From assembly GCA_964428015.1 (NCBI GenBank), contig CAYRWR010000003.1, forward strand, positions 62,001 through 126,000: a stretch of DNA of 64,000 nt. Reading direction: 5' to 3'. This DNA is from CAYRWR01 sp964428015 (lineage in GTDB: Bacteria; Spirochaetota; Brevinematia; Brevinematales; CAYRWR01). A model generated the notes under the pieces. It did not search any database and was not told where the DNA came from. It saw only the letters and a program-made list of their open reading frames with translations. The position numbers and the translations under genes were made by a program. This document shows positions 44,044-53,017 of the stretch, in pieces (positions within the stretch are counted from its first letter, which is position 1; every line of letters starts with the position of its first letter).

Positions 44044-45954
44044 TTGAAAAAGCAGAATGTATTATCCAAAGGCCGCATCTTTCAACTCTATTTGTCCATC
44101 ATATTCGCGACTATTCTGTTTCCTTATATTTCTTTTGTATTCAGCCAGATTTCTCTCTCTTTATTTAATCCGGTTTTAAAGAAGACTATTCAGGAACATT
44201 TACTGAACGCCCTGGATAAAAGCTCCAATATAGTTTTTTTCAGTCTGGCTCTGGTTATTATTATCATCGTTTTTTTCCGCATCCACCCTTTTCTGAAATC
44301 TCTGCGCACAGGTCAGGACAGAGAGCGTGCCCGGCGTATCATCACTGAGTTACCCATGGCTATTATTGTAATTAATGCCAGCGCACTGGTAGTGGGAGTA
44401 TCCCTGTTTTATATTTTTTTCAAAAAAGTGACTACTCTACCCTATCTCTGGTCCTTACTATCCCAGCTGAGCGGAGGATTGATAGGCTCCATGTTTATGG
44501 TCCAATTTCTCAGTAATCTGCTGCTGGAATATAAAATCGCCCTGGGCATGACGAAAAAGCTGGTCAAAGGTAAAGATCATTATTCCAGGTTAAAATCCCA
44601 GTTTATTTTTATGTCCATTGTGTTTTTTATCGTAGTGCATCTGGCATATATGACCCGATATTATTCTATAGTTTCACCCCGTGACTATATCCTGTCTTAT
44701 GAGGTTACCACACTGGTCTTTAGTATTTTTCTTCTGATTTTCGCTTTACTGCTTATAATACTGGCCCGGCGTGAACACATCCATCAGGTTAGCTTTTTGC
44801 GTAAGAGGCTGATCGAGTTGACCAGCGGAGAAGGGGACCTCCAGGAAAGGATCGTCCTTATAAATTATGATGAAGTCGGAGATGTAGTGATCAGCATCAA
44901 TAATTTTCTGGATTTCTTCAGCCGATTCGTAGGGACGGTAGCACAATTCAGTGAAAAGACAGCAGCCAGCTCCTTTGAGCTGCAGTATGCTATTCAGGAA
45001 AATGAAGATCATAGTGAGCACTTTGATAAATTTATGAAAGAGATAATTCACAGTATTGAAAATGAACAGCAGCAGGTAGAAGTGGCTCAATTGACTATCA
45101 ATGATATGCTGTCTATGCTGGAAAATTATCGTACAACCATCTCGGAACAAATCGAAATCGTGGATAATACTATTACCAGTATCAACAACATGGCGGAAAG
45201 TCTCACTGATGTAACCCAGTCCATCGAAAAAACCAAAAAAACTTCTGATACTTTGAAAGTGAAAACCAACCTCAGTTCAGCCGCTCTTAAAAATTTTGTG
45301 TCCACCATAAAAAATATTCAGGACTCATCTGCCTCCGTACTGGAAATCGTGGAATCCATTTCAAATATAGCGGAAACCACCAATATCCTGGCTCTGAATG
45401 CTTCCATTGAAGCTTCCCATGCCGGTGCCGCTGGTAAAGGTTTTTCAACTGTAGCCGGTGAAATCAAACAGCTGGCCCGGGAGAGCGGCACCTCAGCTAA
45501 AAGCATCATCAGTCACATAAAGGAAATGAACCAGAGAATTGTGTTAGGTATAAAAGTCATGGAAAGTATGCAGGGGGCTCTGGAATCCATGTTCCCCATG
45601 ATCAGCGATATCAGTACCCAGATTGCTCATATCAGTGAACATCTCACTGAAGACAGGGTGGGAGTTCACCAGATTGTAGAAACTTCCCGCTCTCTGAAGG
45701 ATAGTTCTGCCCTGATGCAGGAAATATCCCAGACTCAGGTCAGTAAAAGTAATGAGATTTCGGCAACTGTGGACACACTTCGCCAAGCCAGTGCTAATAC
45801 AAAAAACATGATTTCAGAGATTTACTCTCATCTCAGTTCTATGGAAGATGTGAATTCCCAGATGAGCGAAGTCTCTAACCTCAATCAGTCTAACACCAAT
45901 AAGATTTTAAAGATAACAGGAAAATTCAGGAACACCAGTCATGAAGAAGAATAG
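44044..45954 (+). CDS. Six-TM methyl-accepting chemotaxis-like protein 1
   Basis: A 636-residue receptor-like protein. The first 260 residues carry about six hydrophobic helices and no recognisable periplasmic ligand domain. A HAMP-like segment (about 260-310) and a long coiled coil follow. The signalling hairpin tip near 440-490 reads IAETTNILALNASIEASHAG, followed by AAGKGF. Compared with E. coli Tsr as I recall it, Arg388 is replaced by His and the Glu of AGE by Ala. Start is TTG with only a weak AGG upstream; a TATAAT at 44004-44009 may be its -10. The last 14 bp overlap the paralogue that follows, so both are one operon. No CheA or CheW gene is in the window. Confidence 0.88.
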   Translation: MKKQNVLSKGRIFQLYLSIIFATILFPYISFVFSQISLSLFNPVLKKTIQEHLLNALDKSSNIVFFSLALVIIIIVFFRIHPFLKSLRTGQDRERARRIITELPMAIIVINASALVVGVSLFYIFFKKVTTLPYLWSLLSQLSGGLIGSMFMVQFLSNLLLEYKIALGMTKKLVKGKDHYSRLKSQFIFMSIVFFIVVHLAYMTRYYSIVSPRDYILSYEVTTLVFSIFLLIFALLLIILARREHIHQVSFLRKRLIELTSGEGDLQERIVLINYDEVGDVVISINNFLDFFSRFVGTVAQFSEKTAASSFELQYAIQENEDHSEHFDKFMKEIIHSIENEQQQVEVAQLTINDMLSMLENYRTTISEQIEIVDNTITSINNMAESLTDVTQSIEKTKKTSDTLKVKTNLSSAALKNFVSTIKNIQDSSASVLEIVESISNIAETTNILALNASIEASHAGAAGKGFSTVAGEIKQLARESGTSAKSIISHIKEMNQRIVLGIKVMESMQGALESMFPMISDISTQIAHISEHLTEDRVGVHQIVETSRSLKDSSALMQEISQTQVSKSNEISATVDTLRQASANTKNMISEIYSHLSSMEDVNSQMSEVSNLNQSNTNKILKITGKFRNTSHEEE

Positions 45955-47839
45955 AAATTATGTATTAAGACCTTTTTGGCTGATCTTGCAGATTTTTGTA
46001 TATACTATCTTCTTCCCCTTTATTATTCTGATGTTTGACCAGCAATTTACCTCTTTTTTAAACCCCCATTTTAACAGGACAATTGCGGAGAAATTTCGGG
46101 CGGGGCTGGACCCCCTGGTATTAGGAATATTTTTCATATTAGCAATCTCTGCATTTATTATCATCGCCCTGCGCCTCCGTCCCTTGTTTAAAGCTTTACG
46201 TACAGGTACGGTGGATGAAAAAGCCCGCCGGGCTACTCTGAAAATCCCCCGTCTCATGATTACCCTGCATACCGTAGCCTGGTTTCTGGGAGTGAACGCT
46301 TTTTATATCATCTCTCATTTCCAACCCAAAGGTAAAATGCCCTATATATTATCCCTACTCATGAATATGTCTTCAGGAATGATGGGAGCACTATTCACAG
46401 TCCTGGTTCTTCGACTGCTGTTTATCAGACCCAAGATTCTCATGGGAATGACTGATATTCACAAGGGCGAAAACGACGGTTTTTCCAGAAACAAAGATTT
46501 TCTATTAAACGGAATCACACTGTTTTTTTTAATCATTCACATGGTGTTCATGGCATACTATTACCGAATAGCAGCCATTAATGGCATCCCTCCCTTCAAT
46601 TTTTCCACTACTCTGGCTATACTCAGTTCCATCCTGGTGTTTATCAGTTTGTCCATTATGGTCCTGGCACGCCGTGAATATGTACTGCAAATGCGCTTCC
46701 TGAAAGAACGACTGGAGGAACTGACTCAGGGAAAAGGCGACCTGACAAAAAGAATTGTCTTGATTAATTTCGATGAAATCGGGGATGTGGTAGTTACTAT
46801 TAACCATTTTCTGGAATTTTTCCATAATTTTGTCAACACTGTATCTCAGGTCAGCCAGGTCACCTCTGCTTCTTCCACCAATCTCCAGTATTCCATCCTG
46901 GAAAATGAAAGCCATTTCGACCAGTTCCGGGACTTTATGCATCAGATCGTTGGCGGCATAGAAAAAGAACAACTCCAGGTTTCCGGGGCCCGTGAGACTA
47001 TACGTGACATGCTCACCATTCTGGATAAATATCAGGACAGTATCGAAGGCCAGGTAGAAGCAGTCCGTCAAACCAACCTGGCTGTAAATAGTATGGCCAA
47101 CAGTCTAAATGAAATCACACAATCTATCCGCAAGACCAGTGACAGTTCCGGTTTTCTGCAAATTAAAACTAATGAAGGGTCAGAAGAATTGAAGAAGTTT
47201 GTTGAGACTATCCATAAAGTCCAGGAATCGTCAGAAAAAGTATTAAAAATCGTCCAGTCTATTTCTAATATCGCAGAAACCACCAATATACTGGCTTTAA
47301 ATGCCTCTATAGAAGCTTCTCATGCGGGAACAGCCGGTCGCGGATTTGCTGTGGTGGCTGGTGAAATTAAGAAACTGGCCAAACAAAGCGGGGATAGCGC
47401 CCATTCCATAGTCACCCATATACAGGATATGAATAACAGGATACAGAGTGGCATGGAGGTGATGGGTACCCTGCGCAACAGCTTGGAATCCATGTTCCCT
47501 TTGATCAAGGAAATCATCTCCCAGATCACTCATATCGCCCGTCAGATGGAAGAAGACCAGTCCGGAGTGGAACAGATTGTCAAAACCTCCACCATCCTGC
47601 TGGATAATTCCCGAAAAATGCGTTCGCTTTCACAGGATCAAAAAGGGAAAAGTGAAAACATCATTAATATTATGGAAAATCTAAAGCAGACTTCCAAAGC
47701 TACACGCCGTATGATGAATGAAATTGACGATAAGTTAAATTCTATGAGTAAAAATAATTCACAGATGCGGGATGTATCCAGCTCCAACCAGGAAAATGCC
47801 GGAAATCTGCTGGATATTACTGTCAAGTTCAATACCTGA
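45941..47839 (+). CDS. Six-TM methyl-accepting chemotaxis-like protein 2
   Basis: A 632-residue paralogue of the preceding protein with the same plan: six membrane helices, HAMP-like linker, coiled coil and hairpin tip IAETTNILALNASIEASHAG, then TAGRGF. The ATG lies within the last codons of the first gene. The two clearly arose by tandem duplication but have diverged most in the membrane part, while the tips are nearly identical, so they probably form mixed arrays with shared output but different inputs. The upstream GAAGAA purine run is the only ribosome-binding candidate. Ligand unknown. Confidence 0.88.
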   Translation: MKKNRNYVLRPFWLILQIFVYTIFFPFIILMFDQQFTSFLNPHFNRTIAEKFRAGLDPLVLGIFFILAISAFIIIALRLRPLFKALRTGTVDEKARRATLKIPRLMITLHTVAWFLGVNAFYIISHFQPKGKMPYILSLLMNMSSGMMGALFTVLVLRLLFIRPKILMGMTDIHKGENDGFSRNKDFLLNGITLFFLIIHMVFMAYYYRIAAINGIPPFNFSTTLAILSSILVFISLSIMVLARREYVLQMRFLKERLEELTQGKGDLTKRIVLINFDEIGDVVVTINHFLEFFHNFVNTVSQVSQVTSASSTNLQYSILENESHFDQFRDFMHQIVGGIEKEQLQVSGARETIRDMLTILDKYQDSIEGQVEAVRQTNLAVNSMANSLNEITQSIRKTSDSSGFLQIKTNEGSEELKKFVETIHKVQESSEKVLKIVQSISNIAETTNILALNASIEASHAGTAGRGFAVVAGEIKKLAKQSGDSAHSIVTHIQDMNNRIQSGMEVMGTLRNSLESMFPLIKEIISQITHIARQMEEDQSGVEQIVKTSTILLDNSRKMRSLSQDQKGKSENIINIMENLKQTSKATRRMMNEIDDKLNSMSKNNSQMRDVSSSNQENAGNLLDITVKFNT

Positions 47840-47846
47840 GCCAAAC

Positions 47847-48200
47847 ATGGCCTGGAAAAAACCCGATCCCGCCTTCAGTTCCAGAGTATCTGAAGTTTTA
47901 CTGTCTTTTCCTGAGGTATTCCCAAGAAAGATGTTCGGTATGCCCTGCCATTTTATTCAGGGAAACATGTGGAGCGGTCCCTTTGAAGACAGAATATTTG
48001 TCCGCTTTTCCGCCCCGGATCGTCAGGCATTATTAAAGGATTTTCCCGGTATAAGTGAATTTGAACCCACACCAGGCAGGAAAATGAAAGAGTACCTATC
48101 CATGTCTGAAGAAATATTTACATCCCCTGCTTTTCGGGAATTCTGGCTGCCCCGGTCTTATGCATTCGTAAAAAACCTTCCTCCCAAACCAGAGAAATAA
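47847..48200 (+). CDS. TfoX N-terminal domain protein
   Basis: A 117-residue protein matching the TfoX/Sxy N-terminal domain. MFGMPCHFIQGNMWSGPFED is the family's opening beta hairpin, and the end (REFWLPRSYAFVKNLPPK) is the typical helix. The C-terminal domain of full-length TfoX is absent, so a competence-regulator role should not be assumed; many short members have unknown function. I start at ATG 47847, which gives MAWKKPD, rather than at an upstream in-frame codon inside the MCP gene. It lies 7 bp after that gene and is probably in the same transcript. Confidence 0.82.
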   Translation: MAWKKPDPAFSSRVSEVLLSFPEVFPRKMFGMPCHFIQGNMWSGPFEDRIFVRFSAPDRQALLKDFPGISEFEPTPGRKMKEYLSMSEEIFTSPAFREFWLPRSYAFVKNLPPKPEK

Positions 48201-48223
48201 GTGTATTCCATAAGGGAGTCATT

Positions 48224-49027
48224 ATGAATAAATGGACCAGTTATTATGACCTCCTGGGAATTGGAGAAAACGCTTCCCAGGATGAGATCAAACATGCCTT
48301 CCGAAAGATGGCCCTGATACACCACCCCGACAAAAACCAAAATTCAGCTGAATCCCAAACCAGCTTTATCCTCCTCCATAATGCCTACACCATTCTAGTC
48401 GACCCTAAAACCCGTGGGGAATATGATAAATGTCTGCAGGCCAGCCGGTCATTTAGAGCCCCCAGCGCACCCCTTCCTTCTTCCCGCACTCTACCGGCCA
48501 TGGCAGGAGTGGGCGGCCGCTCTCTGGAAACCCTTTTGGGACACCTCAATTTCCTGCTGTGGGAAGTGGAAGACCTGGTAGGTTCACTCCCCTCAAGGAC
48601 TTTGGCACAATCCGGGCTTGGATATAAAAGCCTGCTTCTGAAAATACTGATCTTTCTGGATAAATGGATTCTCATCCCGGCTGGATTCCCGGACTACTTC
48701 AGCCAGGCCCGTCAAAGATCTGCCCCTGACCCTGCTGCCTTACTTTTCAGTCTGCTGGATGACTCAAAACAACCTGGTCATCAACCTTATGTAAATATCG
48801 AAGATTATTTTTATAATATCCGTAAACGGCTGGACAGGTTTCTGGAAAAAGTCCGCCTTAGCGACCTTTTTAAAACGATACCGGGACAGCAGGTCAGATT
48901 GATTGATTCTTTGCTGGAATTCCAGAATTACACTGTACACTGTTTGGATTTCCTTCTGCAGGGTGATAATCCTGAACATAAAGAGTATCAGGATTTTCAT
49001 TTCTCTCAAGTCTGCTTTTATGAGTAA
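48224..49027 (+). CDS. J-domain (DnaJ-like) co-chaperone, type III
   Basis: A 267-residue protein. Residues 3-70 form a J domain with YYDLLGIGENAS at its start and the essential HPD in IHHPDKNQ, so it should stimulate an Hsp70 ATPase. There is no Gly/Phe region, zinc centre or DnaJ C-terminal domain. The remaining 200 residues are a helical region I do not recognise and presumably choose the client. AGGGAG precedes the ATG. It lies 23 bp after the TfoX-N gene, so it may share the MCP operon. Not the main DnaJ. Confidence 0.85.
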   Translation: MNKWTSYYDLLGIGENASQDEIKHAFRKMALIHHPDKNQNSAESQTSFILLHNAYTILVDPKTRGEYDKCLQASRSFRAPSAPLPSSRTLPAMAGVGGRSLETLLGHLNFLLWEVEDLVGSLPSRTLAQSGLGYKSLLLKILIFLDKWILIPAGFPDYFSQARQRSAPDPAALLFSLLDDSKQPGHQPYVNIEDYFYNIRKRLDRFLEKVRLSDLFKTIPGQQVRLIDSLLEFQNYTVHCLDFLLQGDNPEHKEYQDFHFSQVCFYE

Positions 49028-49060
49028 AACAAAATCAACGCATGGTCATTTAAGTCAGAA

Positions 49061-49089
49061 TTGTGAATTCGGCCTGTTCAGGCTATAAT
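49061..49089 (+). promoter_or_regulatory. Leaderless promoter of lipoprotein-holA operon
   Basis: TTGTGA (49061-49066)-N17-TATAAT (49084-49089). Only six bases separate the -10 from ATG 49096, so transcription should begin at or next to the start codon. Confidence 0.65.
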
Positions 49090-49095
49090 AGTACT

Positions 49096-49824
49096 ATGAA
49101 ATTTTTATGTACTACTCTTGCCCTGCTGGTTTTCTTCCTGTCTACTGCCTGTCAAAATGACTATGCCTGGGTCCTGCGGGAAGATAGTACAGTTAAAATT
49201 CTGCCGCTGGACGATATTACACCCCGATTGCCGGTTATGCCAGGCGCCATTCGTCTCCCCGAAGATGATGCTGTTCTTTACAACAACCCCGCTCAGGGAG
49301 TCAACATCAAGGGCCAGACTGCAGGCTTGCCCCCTGATCTGGATAGAGTCTATGTCACTCTGTTTTCCGCGCCGGTTGGACTTCAGTATCTGCAAAAAGA
49401 ACTGGACGAACGGCTCCAGCTCCGGCTCCAGGACTACGGTCTGCGCATGGTAAACCGCATTTCCTATGCCCAGGCTATAGTAAACGGAGAAATCAGGAAT
49501 TTCGATATCAGCCGGGCAGAAAATATGACGAATCTCACTGACGCACTCTTTTATTCCTTTATCCTGCAGGTCAATGTCCAGATCGTAAAGGGTCAGGAAC
49601 CCCGTTTTTTAGAGCCAAGAGTGATCACTGAACGGCTGCTGGTCATTGATACCAACAGGTTTACCTCTAATGAAGTGGTGCCTATTTTATTGGACAGAGG
49701 CGCACAGCACCTGGCCGAAGCTGTGGTCTACGGCTGGCAGCAGACCTACGGTGAAGTAAAAGGTCAGGAATTTGATGTTCTGGAGTACACAAATGAAAGC
49801 AGTCTACTTACTAACCGGCCCTAA
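49096..49824 (+). CDS. Putative lipoprotein, LptE-like position
   Basis: A 242-residue lipoprotein with leader ending in LSTAC and Cys19 or so as the lipidated residue. The mature part holds a region (about 95-230) with alternating strands and helices, including RLQLRLQDYGLRMVNRISYAQAI cut by no motif I can name. Lying directly upstream of holA is the usual place of lptE, the LPS-assembly lipoprotein, but the sequence itself does not look clearly like LptE and the idea is only contextual. No Shine-Dalgarno sequence precedes ATG 49096; the in-frame codon at 49063 would add a non-signal prefix and lies upstream of the -10. It overlaps holA by 32 bp. Confidence 0.78.
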   Translation: MKFLCTTLALLVFFLSTACQNDYAWVLREDSTVKILPLDDITPRLPVMPGAIRLPEDDAVLYNNPAQGVNIKGQTAGLPPDLDRVYVTLFSAPVGLQYLQKELDERLQLRLQDYGLRMVNRISYAQAIVNGEIRNFDISRAENMTNLTDALFYSFILQVNVQIVKGQEPRFLEPRVITERLLVIDTNRFTSNEVVPILLDRGAQHLAEAVVYGWQQTYGEVKGQEFDVLEYTNESSLLTNRP

Positions 49825-50737
49825 TCAGACTTTCAAGGAACAGTATCTGGCAAAATTGATCCAGGGTATTGATCCTGCTGATGTGACTACCTATTACCCT
49901 GAAGATACAGATATCGAAGTCCTGTTTGACCAATGTTATCAGAATACGCTCTTTGGCACTGCCAATGTTGTGCTGGTAAAAAGGGTAGAAGCTATAAAAG
50001 ACAAATCTAAAAAAGATACCTTTAAAAAAACACTGGAAAACTACCTGGATCAGCTCAACCCTGACACCACCCTGATAGTGGACTGGGAAAAACTTCCCGC
50101 GGCACTGGAAAAAAAGGTTAAAGATAATAAAGCAATTGAGGTTAAAGAATTTAAAAAAATCTACAAGACTGAAAGCCTGACTGCCTACATCCGGGAAGAA
50201 CTGGCCGCCCGGAAAATCGAAATTGACTCCAGCGCCCTGGACCTGATTATACAGTTGTCCAATTCAGATCTGGAGCAGATAGCTGCCTTTACCCGGCTGC
50301 TGGCGGAAGGTGCCTCACCAGGTGTAAAACTGGGATATGCCGAGGTACGCAGAGATCTGAGCCGGGCTCATAATCTCAGCGTTTTTGATCTGATTGACTC
50401 GCTCTTTAATAGGGATCTGGAGGCATCACTGAACGCTCTGGAAGACCTGCGCCTTGCAGGGGAATCCGTGATCGGCATCAACAACATGCTGCTGCGTACC
50501 AGCCGTCTTTTATGGGCTATACTGGCCGAGCCTAATGATCCTGATCTCTATGGACGCCTTTCCATCAGCCCCTTCGAATTTAAAAAACTGAAAGGCATGG
50601 CTCCCCGGGTCCCTATGCGTTATCTGAGCCGGGTATTGGAACTGGTAGCCAGAGTGGAGGTCATCTCCAAGACCACCCCGGAAGAATTCTCCTGGCTGGA
50701 ACTGGAGGCCTTCGTCCTTTCCTGGAAGACTGCCTGA
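49793..50737 (+). CDS. holA: DNA polymerase III delta subunit
   Basis: The delta subunit of the clamp loader, which opens the beta sliding clamp. At 314 residues it has the family length. MKAVYLLTGPNQTFKEQYLA is the usual N-terminus, with the degenerate AAA+ fold in domain I (about 1-140), the helical domain II and a C-terminal collar domain (about 210-314; SVFDLIDSLFNRD marks its start). ATG 49793 is chosen over an in-frame ATG at 49772 because TGGAG lies 9 bases upstream and the product then starts like its relatives. The start lies inside the lipoprotein gene, and the stop overlaps the next gene by 1 bp. Confidence 0.9.
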   Translation: MKAVYLLTGPNQTFKEQYLAKLIQGIDPADVTTYYPEDTDIEVLFDQCYQNTLFGTANVVLVKRVEAIKDKSKKDTFKKTLENYLDQLNPDTTLIVDWEKLPAALEKKVKDNKAIEVKEFKKIYKTESLTAYIREELAARKIEIDSSALDLIIQLSNSDLEQIAAFTRLLAEGASPGVKLGYAEVRRDLSRAHNLSVFDLIDSLFNRDLEASLNALEDLRLAGESVIGINNMLLRTSRLLWAILAEPNDPDLYGRLSISPFEFKKLKGMAPRVPMRYLSRVLELVARVEVISKTTPEEFSWLELEAFVLSWKTA

Positions 50738-51558
50738 TGATCGCCTTTAACAAATTTATATCCCTCAACATTAAGCAAAAGATCTATAAGATAGCTTCCA
50801 CTATCCGCGGCCTGGAGCAGGACCTCAAACAAGGCCAACCGGCTGACCCTAAAGAACTCTTTACCTATCTGGAATATCTGGAGAGGGACCGTACAAATGC
50901 CAAAGTGGCCCGTACCCTGGAATTAGTAGAACAGTACCATGTCACAATATTCGATACCAGCCGTGGCCGGGAGCTGGAAAAGGACCTGAATTTTTGTTAC
51001 CATGAAATACTGGAACTGATCAATGAAGCCATCAGTGAAAAATTTTACACCGTGCGTCGTATCGACAATGGACGTCCCTCCCGCAGGTTCCCGGTTACAG
51101 CCCTGCTGGATAATATACGCTCTCCTTTCAATGTAGGCAATGTCTTCCGCTCAGCTGATTGTCTGGGGGTACAGGAGCTGGCCCTGTGTGGTATCACCCC
51201 TCACCCCCCCTCCCTGAAGATAGAACGTACCGCCATGGGTACCATCCCCGAAGTAGAATGGGCCTATTTTGAAGACACCCTGACTGCCCTAGAACATTAC
51301 CGTTCACTGGGGCGAAAAATCGTAGCATTGGAGACGGTAGAAAACGCAGTCTCACTGGAAAATTTCTCAGAATTTGAAGACAGCGTGTTTATCTTTGGAA
51401 ATGAAGAATTCGGTATTACGGAAAGTGTATTGAAGGAATGCGACCAGATTGTGGAAATACCCATGGTAGGGAAAAAAAATTCACTGAATGTAGCCAATAG
51501 TTTTGCTATTGTGTTCTATCAGGCTCTACTCTACTTTTCAGCCACTAGTGACGCTTGA
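50737..51558 (+). CDS. TrmH-family RNA 2'-O-methyltransferase
   Basis: A 273-residue SPOUT methyltransferase that should 2'-O-methylate a ribose in tRNA or rRNA using SAM. The C-terminal domain has the three SpoU motifs: LLDNIRSPFNVGNVFRSADC (about 124-143), IFGNEEFGI (about 225-233) and IPMVGKKNSLNVANSFAIVF (about 245-264), which form the trefoil-knot SAM site. The N-terminal 110 residues are helical and of unknown role, presumably RNA binding. The substrate base cannot be read from the motifs. Its ATG shares one base with the holA stop (TGATGA), so it is translationally coupled. Confidence 0.9.
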   Translation: MIAFNKFISLNIKQKIYKIASTIRGLEQDLKQGQPADPKELFTYLEYLERDRTNAKVARTLELVEQYHVTIFDTSRGRELEKDLNFCYHEILELINEAISEKFYTVRRIDNGRPSRRFPVTALLDNIRSPFNVGNVFRSADCLGVQELALCGITPHPPSLKIERTAMGTIPEVEWAYFEDTLTALEHYRSLGRKIVALETVENAVSLENFSEFEDSVFIFGNEEFGITESVLKECDQIVEIPMVGKKNSLNVANSFAIVFYQALLYFSATSDA

Positions 51559-51889
51559 AAAAATTATCCTTCAGAGCAAACATGACATCGTCCAGAGCCA
51601 TTTCATCATTGGCGGTCATGGCTTTGTCTTCTTCTTTGACAATACTATAGCGGAAATTGGCCAGTACCGCCTCATCATAGCAGCGACCTTTGTATACGAT
51701 CTTGGACCGGAAATCGATGTAGATACAAGCCACTTTTTCTTTGGTGGTCAGTACGAACAGTACAAACAGATCTCCCCCCACACTTTGTTTGGCTTCGATC
51801 AGGGATTCTACTGCCATCCCGGACACTTTTAATAACGGCTCAGCTATATTCCGGATTTCCCGGATTCTTTCCTGTATGGCTTCATTCAT
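51545..51889 (-). CDS. Small protein co-transcribed with apbE
   Basis: A 114-residue cytoplasmic protein I cannot name. It is mixed alpha/beta with a central strand-rich stretch (GGDLFVLFVLTTKEKVACIY). AAGGAG stands about 10 bases before the ATG, which supports real translation. It begins 23 bp after the apbE stop, so it belongs to that operon. Its 3' end overlaps the TrmH-family gene on the other strand by 14 bp, a convergent tail-to-tail overlap that leaves no room for a terminator. Confidence 0.7.
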   Translation of the reverse strand: MNEAIQERIREIRNIAEPLLKVSGMAVESLIEAKQSVGGDLFVLFVLTTKEKVACIYIDFRSKIVYKGRCYDEAVLANFRYSIVKEEDKAMTANDEMALDDVMFALKDNFFKRH

Positions 51890-51912
51890 GGTATAATCGC
51901 TCCTTCAACTAT

Positions 51913-52908
51913 TCAGGGTATCAATTCCATTTTTTCTTTTTCCCAGTAACTGGAATTGGTATACCCCATTTTACCATCTTTCTCAAAAATGAAAAGCACC
52001 GGGAGTTTATTTTTTTCCGCAAATGCCAATCCCCGCTTTATTCCCATGACAAACAAGGTGGTAGACAAACCGTCAGTATACATAGCGGAGGGATGTACTA
52101 CAGACACAGAAATCACATCATTAGCTACAGGACGGCCCAGCACGGGGTCCATGATATGGGCATATCGTTTGCCGTCCAGGATAAAAAAGCGTTCGTAGTC
52201 ACCGGAGGTAGCCATAGCAGTATCGGGGTCAATCTGATAAACTGCCCAGAGGTCTCCCTCCCGGCGGGGATGGCGTATCCCAATGGTCCAGTAGGTCTGG
52301 CCGGTTTTAGCACCAAAGGCCAGCAGATTACCACCCGCGTTCACAATCCCGGCAGAGATACCTTTTTTACGGATTAATTGTACAGCTTTATCCACGGCAT
52401 AGCCTTTCAGTATCCCGCCCAGATCTATCATGGCATCATGTAGCAAGGTAGCCTGGTTATTTTCCACTATTAGATTTTTTCGAACATTTACCTTGAGCAA
52501 AGCCTGGTCAATCTCCGCCTGGCTGGGGACGTGATAATTTTTATCCCGGAAACCCCACACTCCCATCAGGGGGAGTACAGTCACGTCAAAACTGCCTTCA
52601 CTGAGGTCTGCCATTTCCAGGCATTCCTTAAGGATAAAGCTGTCTTCCTCATCCAGTAGTAGTTTTTTCTGCTGATTGAGCTGATAAATATGGGTACCCG
52701 GAGTCCAGGAGCTGTATTTTTTTTCTATGCGGCGTATTTCTTCAAAAGCCTGATCGGCAATGGATTTTACCTGGTCCGGTGATTTGGCTGAATAAAGCGT
52801 GATTTCAAAGATAGTGTTCATGAGATACTGTTCATACACATATTTTTGCTGTGTAGCGCAGGATAATAGAGACAGAAACAGCAGCAGGGGCAACCCTATT
52901 TTTTTCAT
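51913..52908 (-). CDS. apbE: FAD:protein FMN transferase ApbE
   Basis: A periplasmic, Mg-dependent flavin transferase that attaches FMN from FAD to a Thr of target proteins such as NqrB/C or RnfG/D. The 331-residue protein has a lipoprotein leader with LLSC and Cys17. The family landmarks are DLGGILKGYAVDKA (about 170-183), NAGGNLLAFG, HIMDPVLGRPV and TDGLSTTLFVMG, the last holding metal-binding residues. GAAGGTG precedes the ATG. No Rnf, Nqr or nitrous-oxide reductase genes are adjacent, so the target is elsewhere. It is divergent from rsmG. Confidence 0.94.
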   Translation of the reverse strand: MKKIGLPLLLFLSLLSCATQQKYVYEQYLMNTIFEITLYSAKSPDQVKSIADQAFEEIRRIEKKYSSWTPGTHIYQLNQQKKLLLDEEDSFILKECLEMADLSEGSFDVTVLPLMGVWGFRDKNYHVPSQAEIDQALLKVNVRKNLIVENNQATLLHDAMIDLGGILKGYAVDKAVQLIRKKGISAGIVNAGGNLLAFGAKTGQTYWTIGIRHPRREGDLWAVYQIDPDTAMATSGDYERFFILDGKRYAHIMDPVLGRPVANDVISVSVVHPSAMYTDGLSTTLFVMGIKRGLAFAEKNKLPVLFIFEKDGKMGYTNSSYWEKEKMELIP

Positions 52909-52984
52909 ACAAACACCTTCTTTTTTTTAATCCCGCATATTATAATGGCTCTGCCTGGTTTCGTCAAAGGGAAAAAGAAAAGCT

Positions 52985-53012
52985 TTGAAAAATAAAAAAT
53001 AGACGATATAAT
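52985..53012 (+). promoter_or_regulatory. Leaderless promoter of rsmG
   Basis: TTGAAA (52985-52990)-N16-TATAAT (53007-53012), with the rsmG ATG only 5 bases further on. No Shine-Dalgarno sequence exists, so a leaderless transcript is expected. Confidence 0.65.
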
Positions 53013-53017
53013 CATAT

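Noticed and set aside
47772..47846. Longer N-terminus for the TfoX-N protein
   Set aside because: The extra 25 residues overlap the MCP gene and do not match the family; ATG 47847 is preferred.
49096..49824. Firm assignment as LptE
   Set aside because: Only its position before holA suggests it; the sequence gives no clear family motif.
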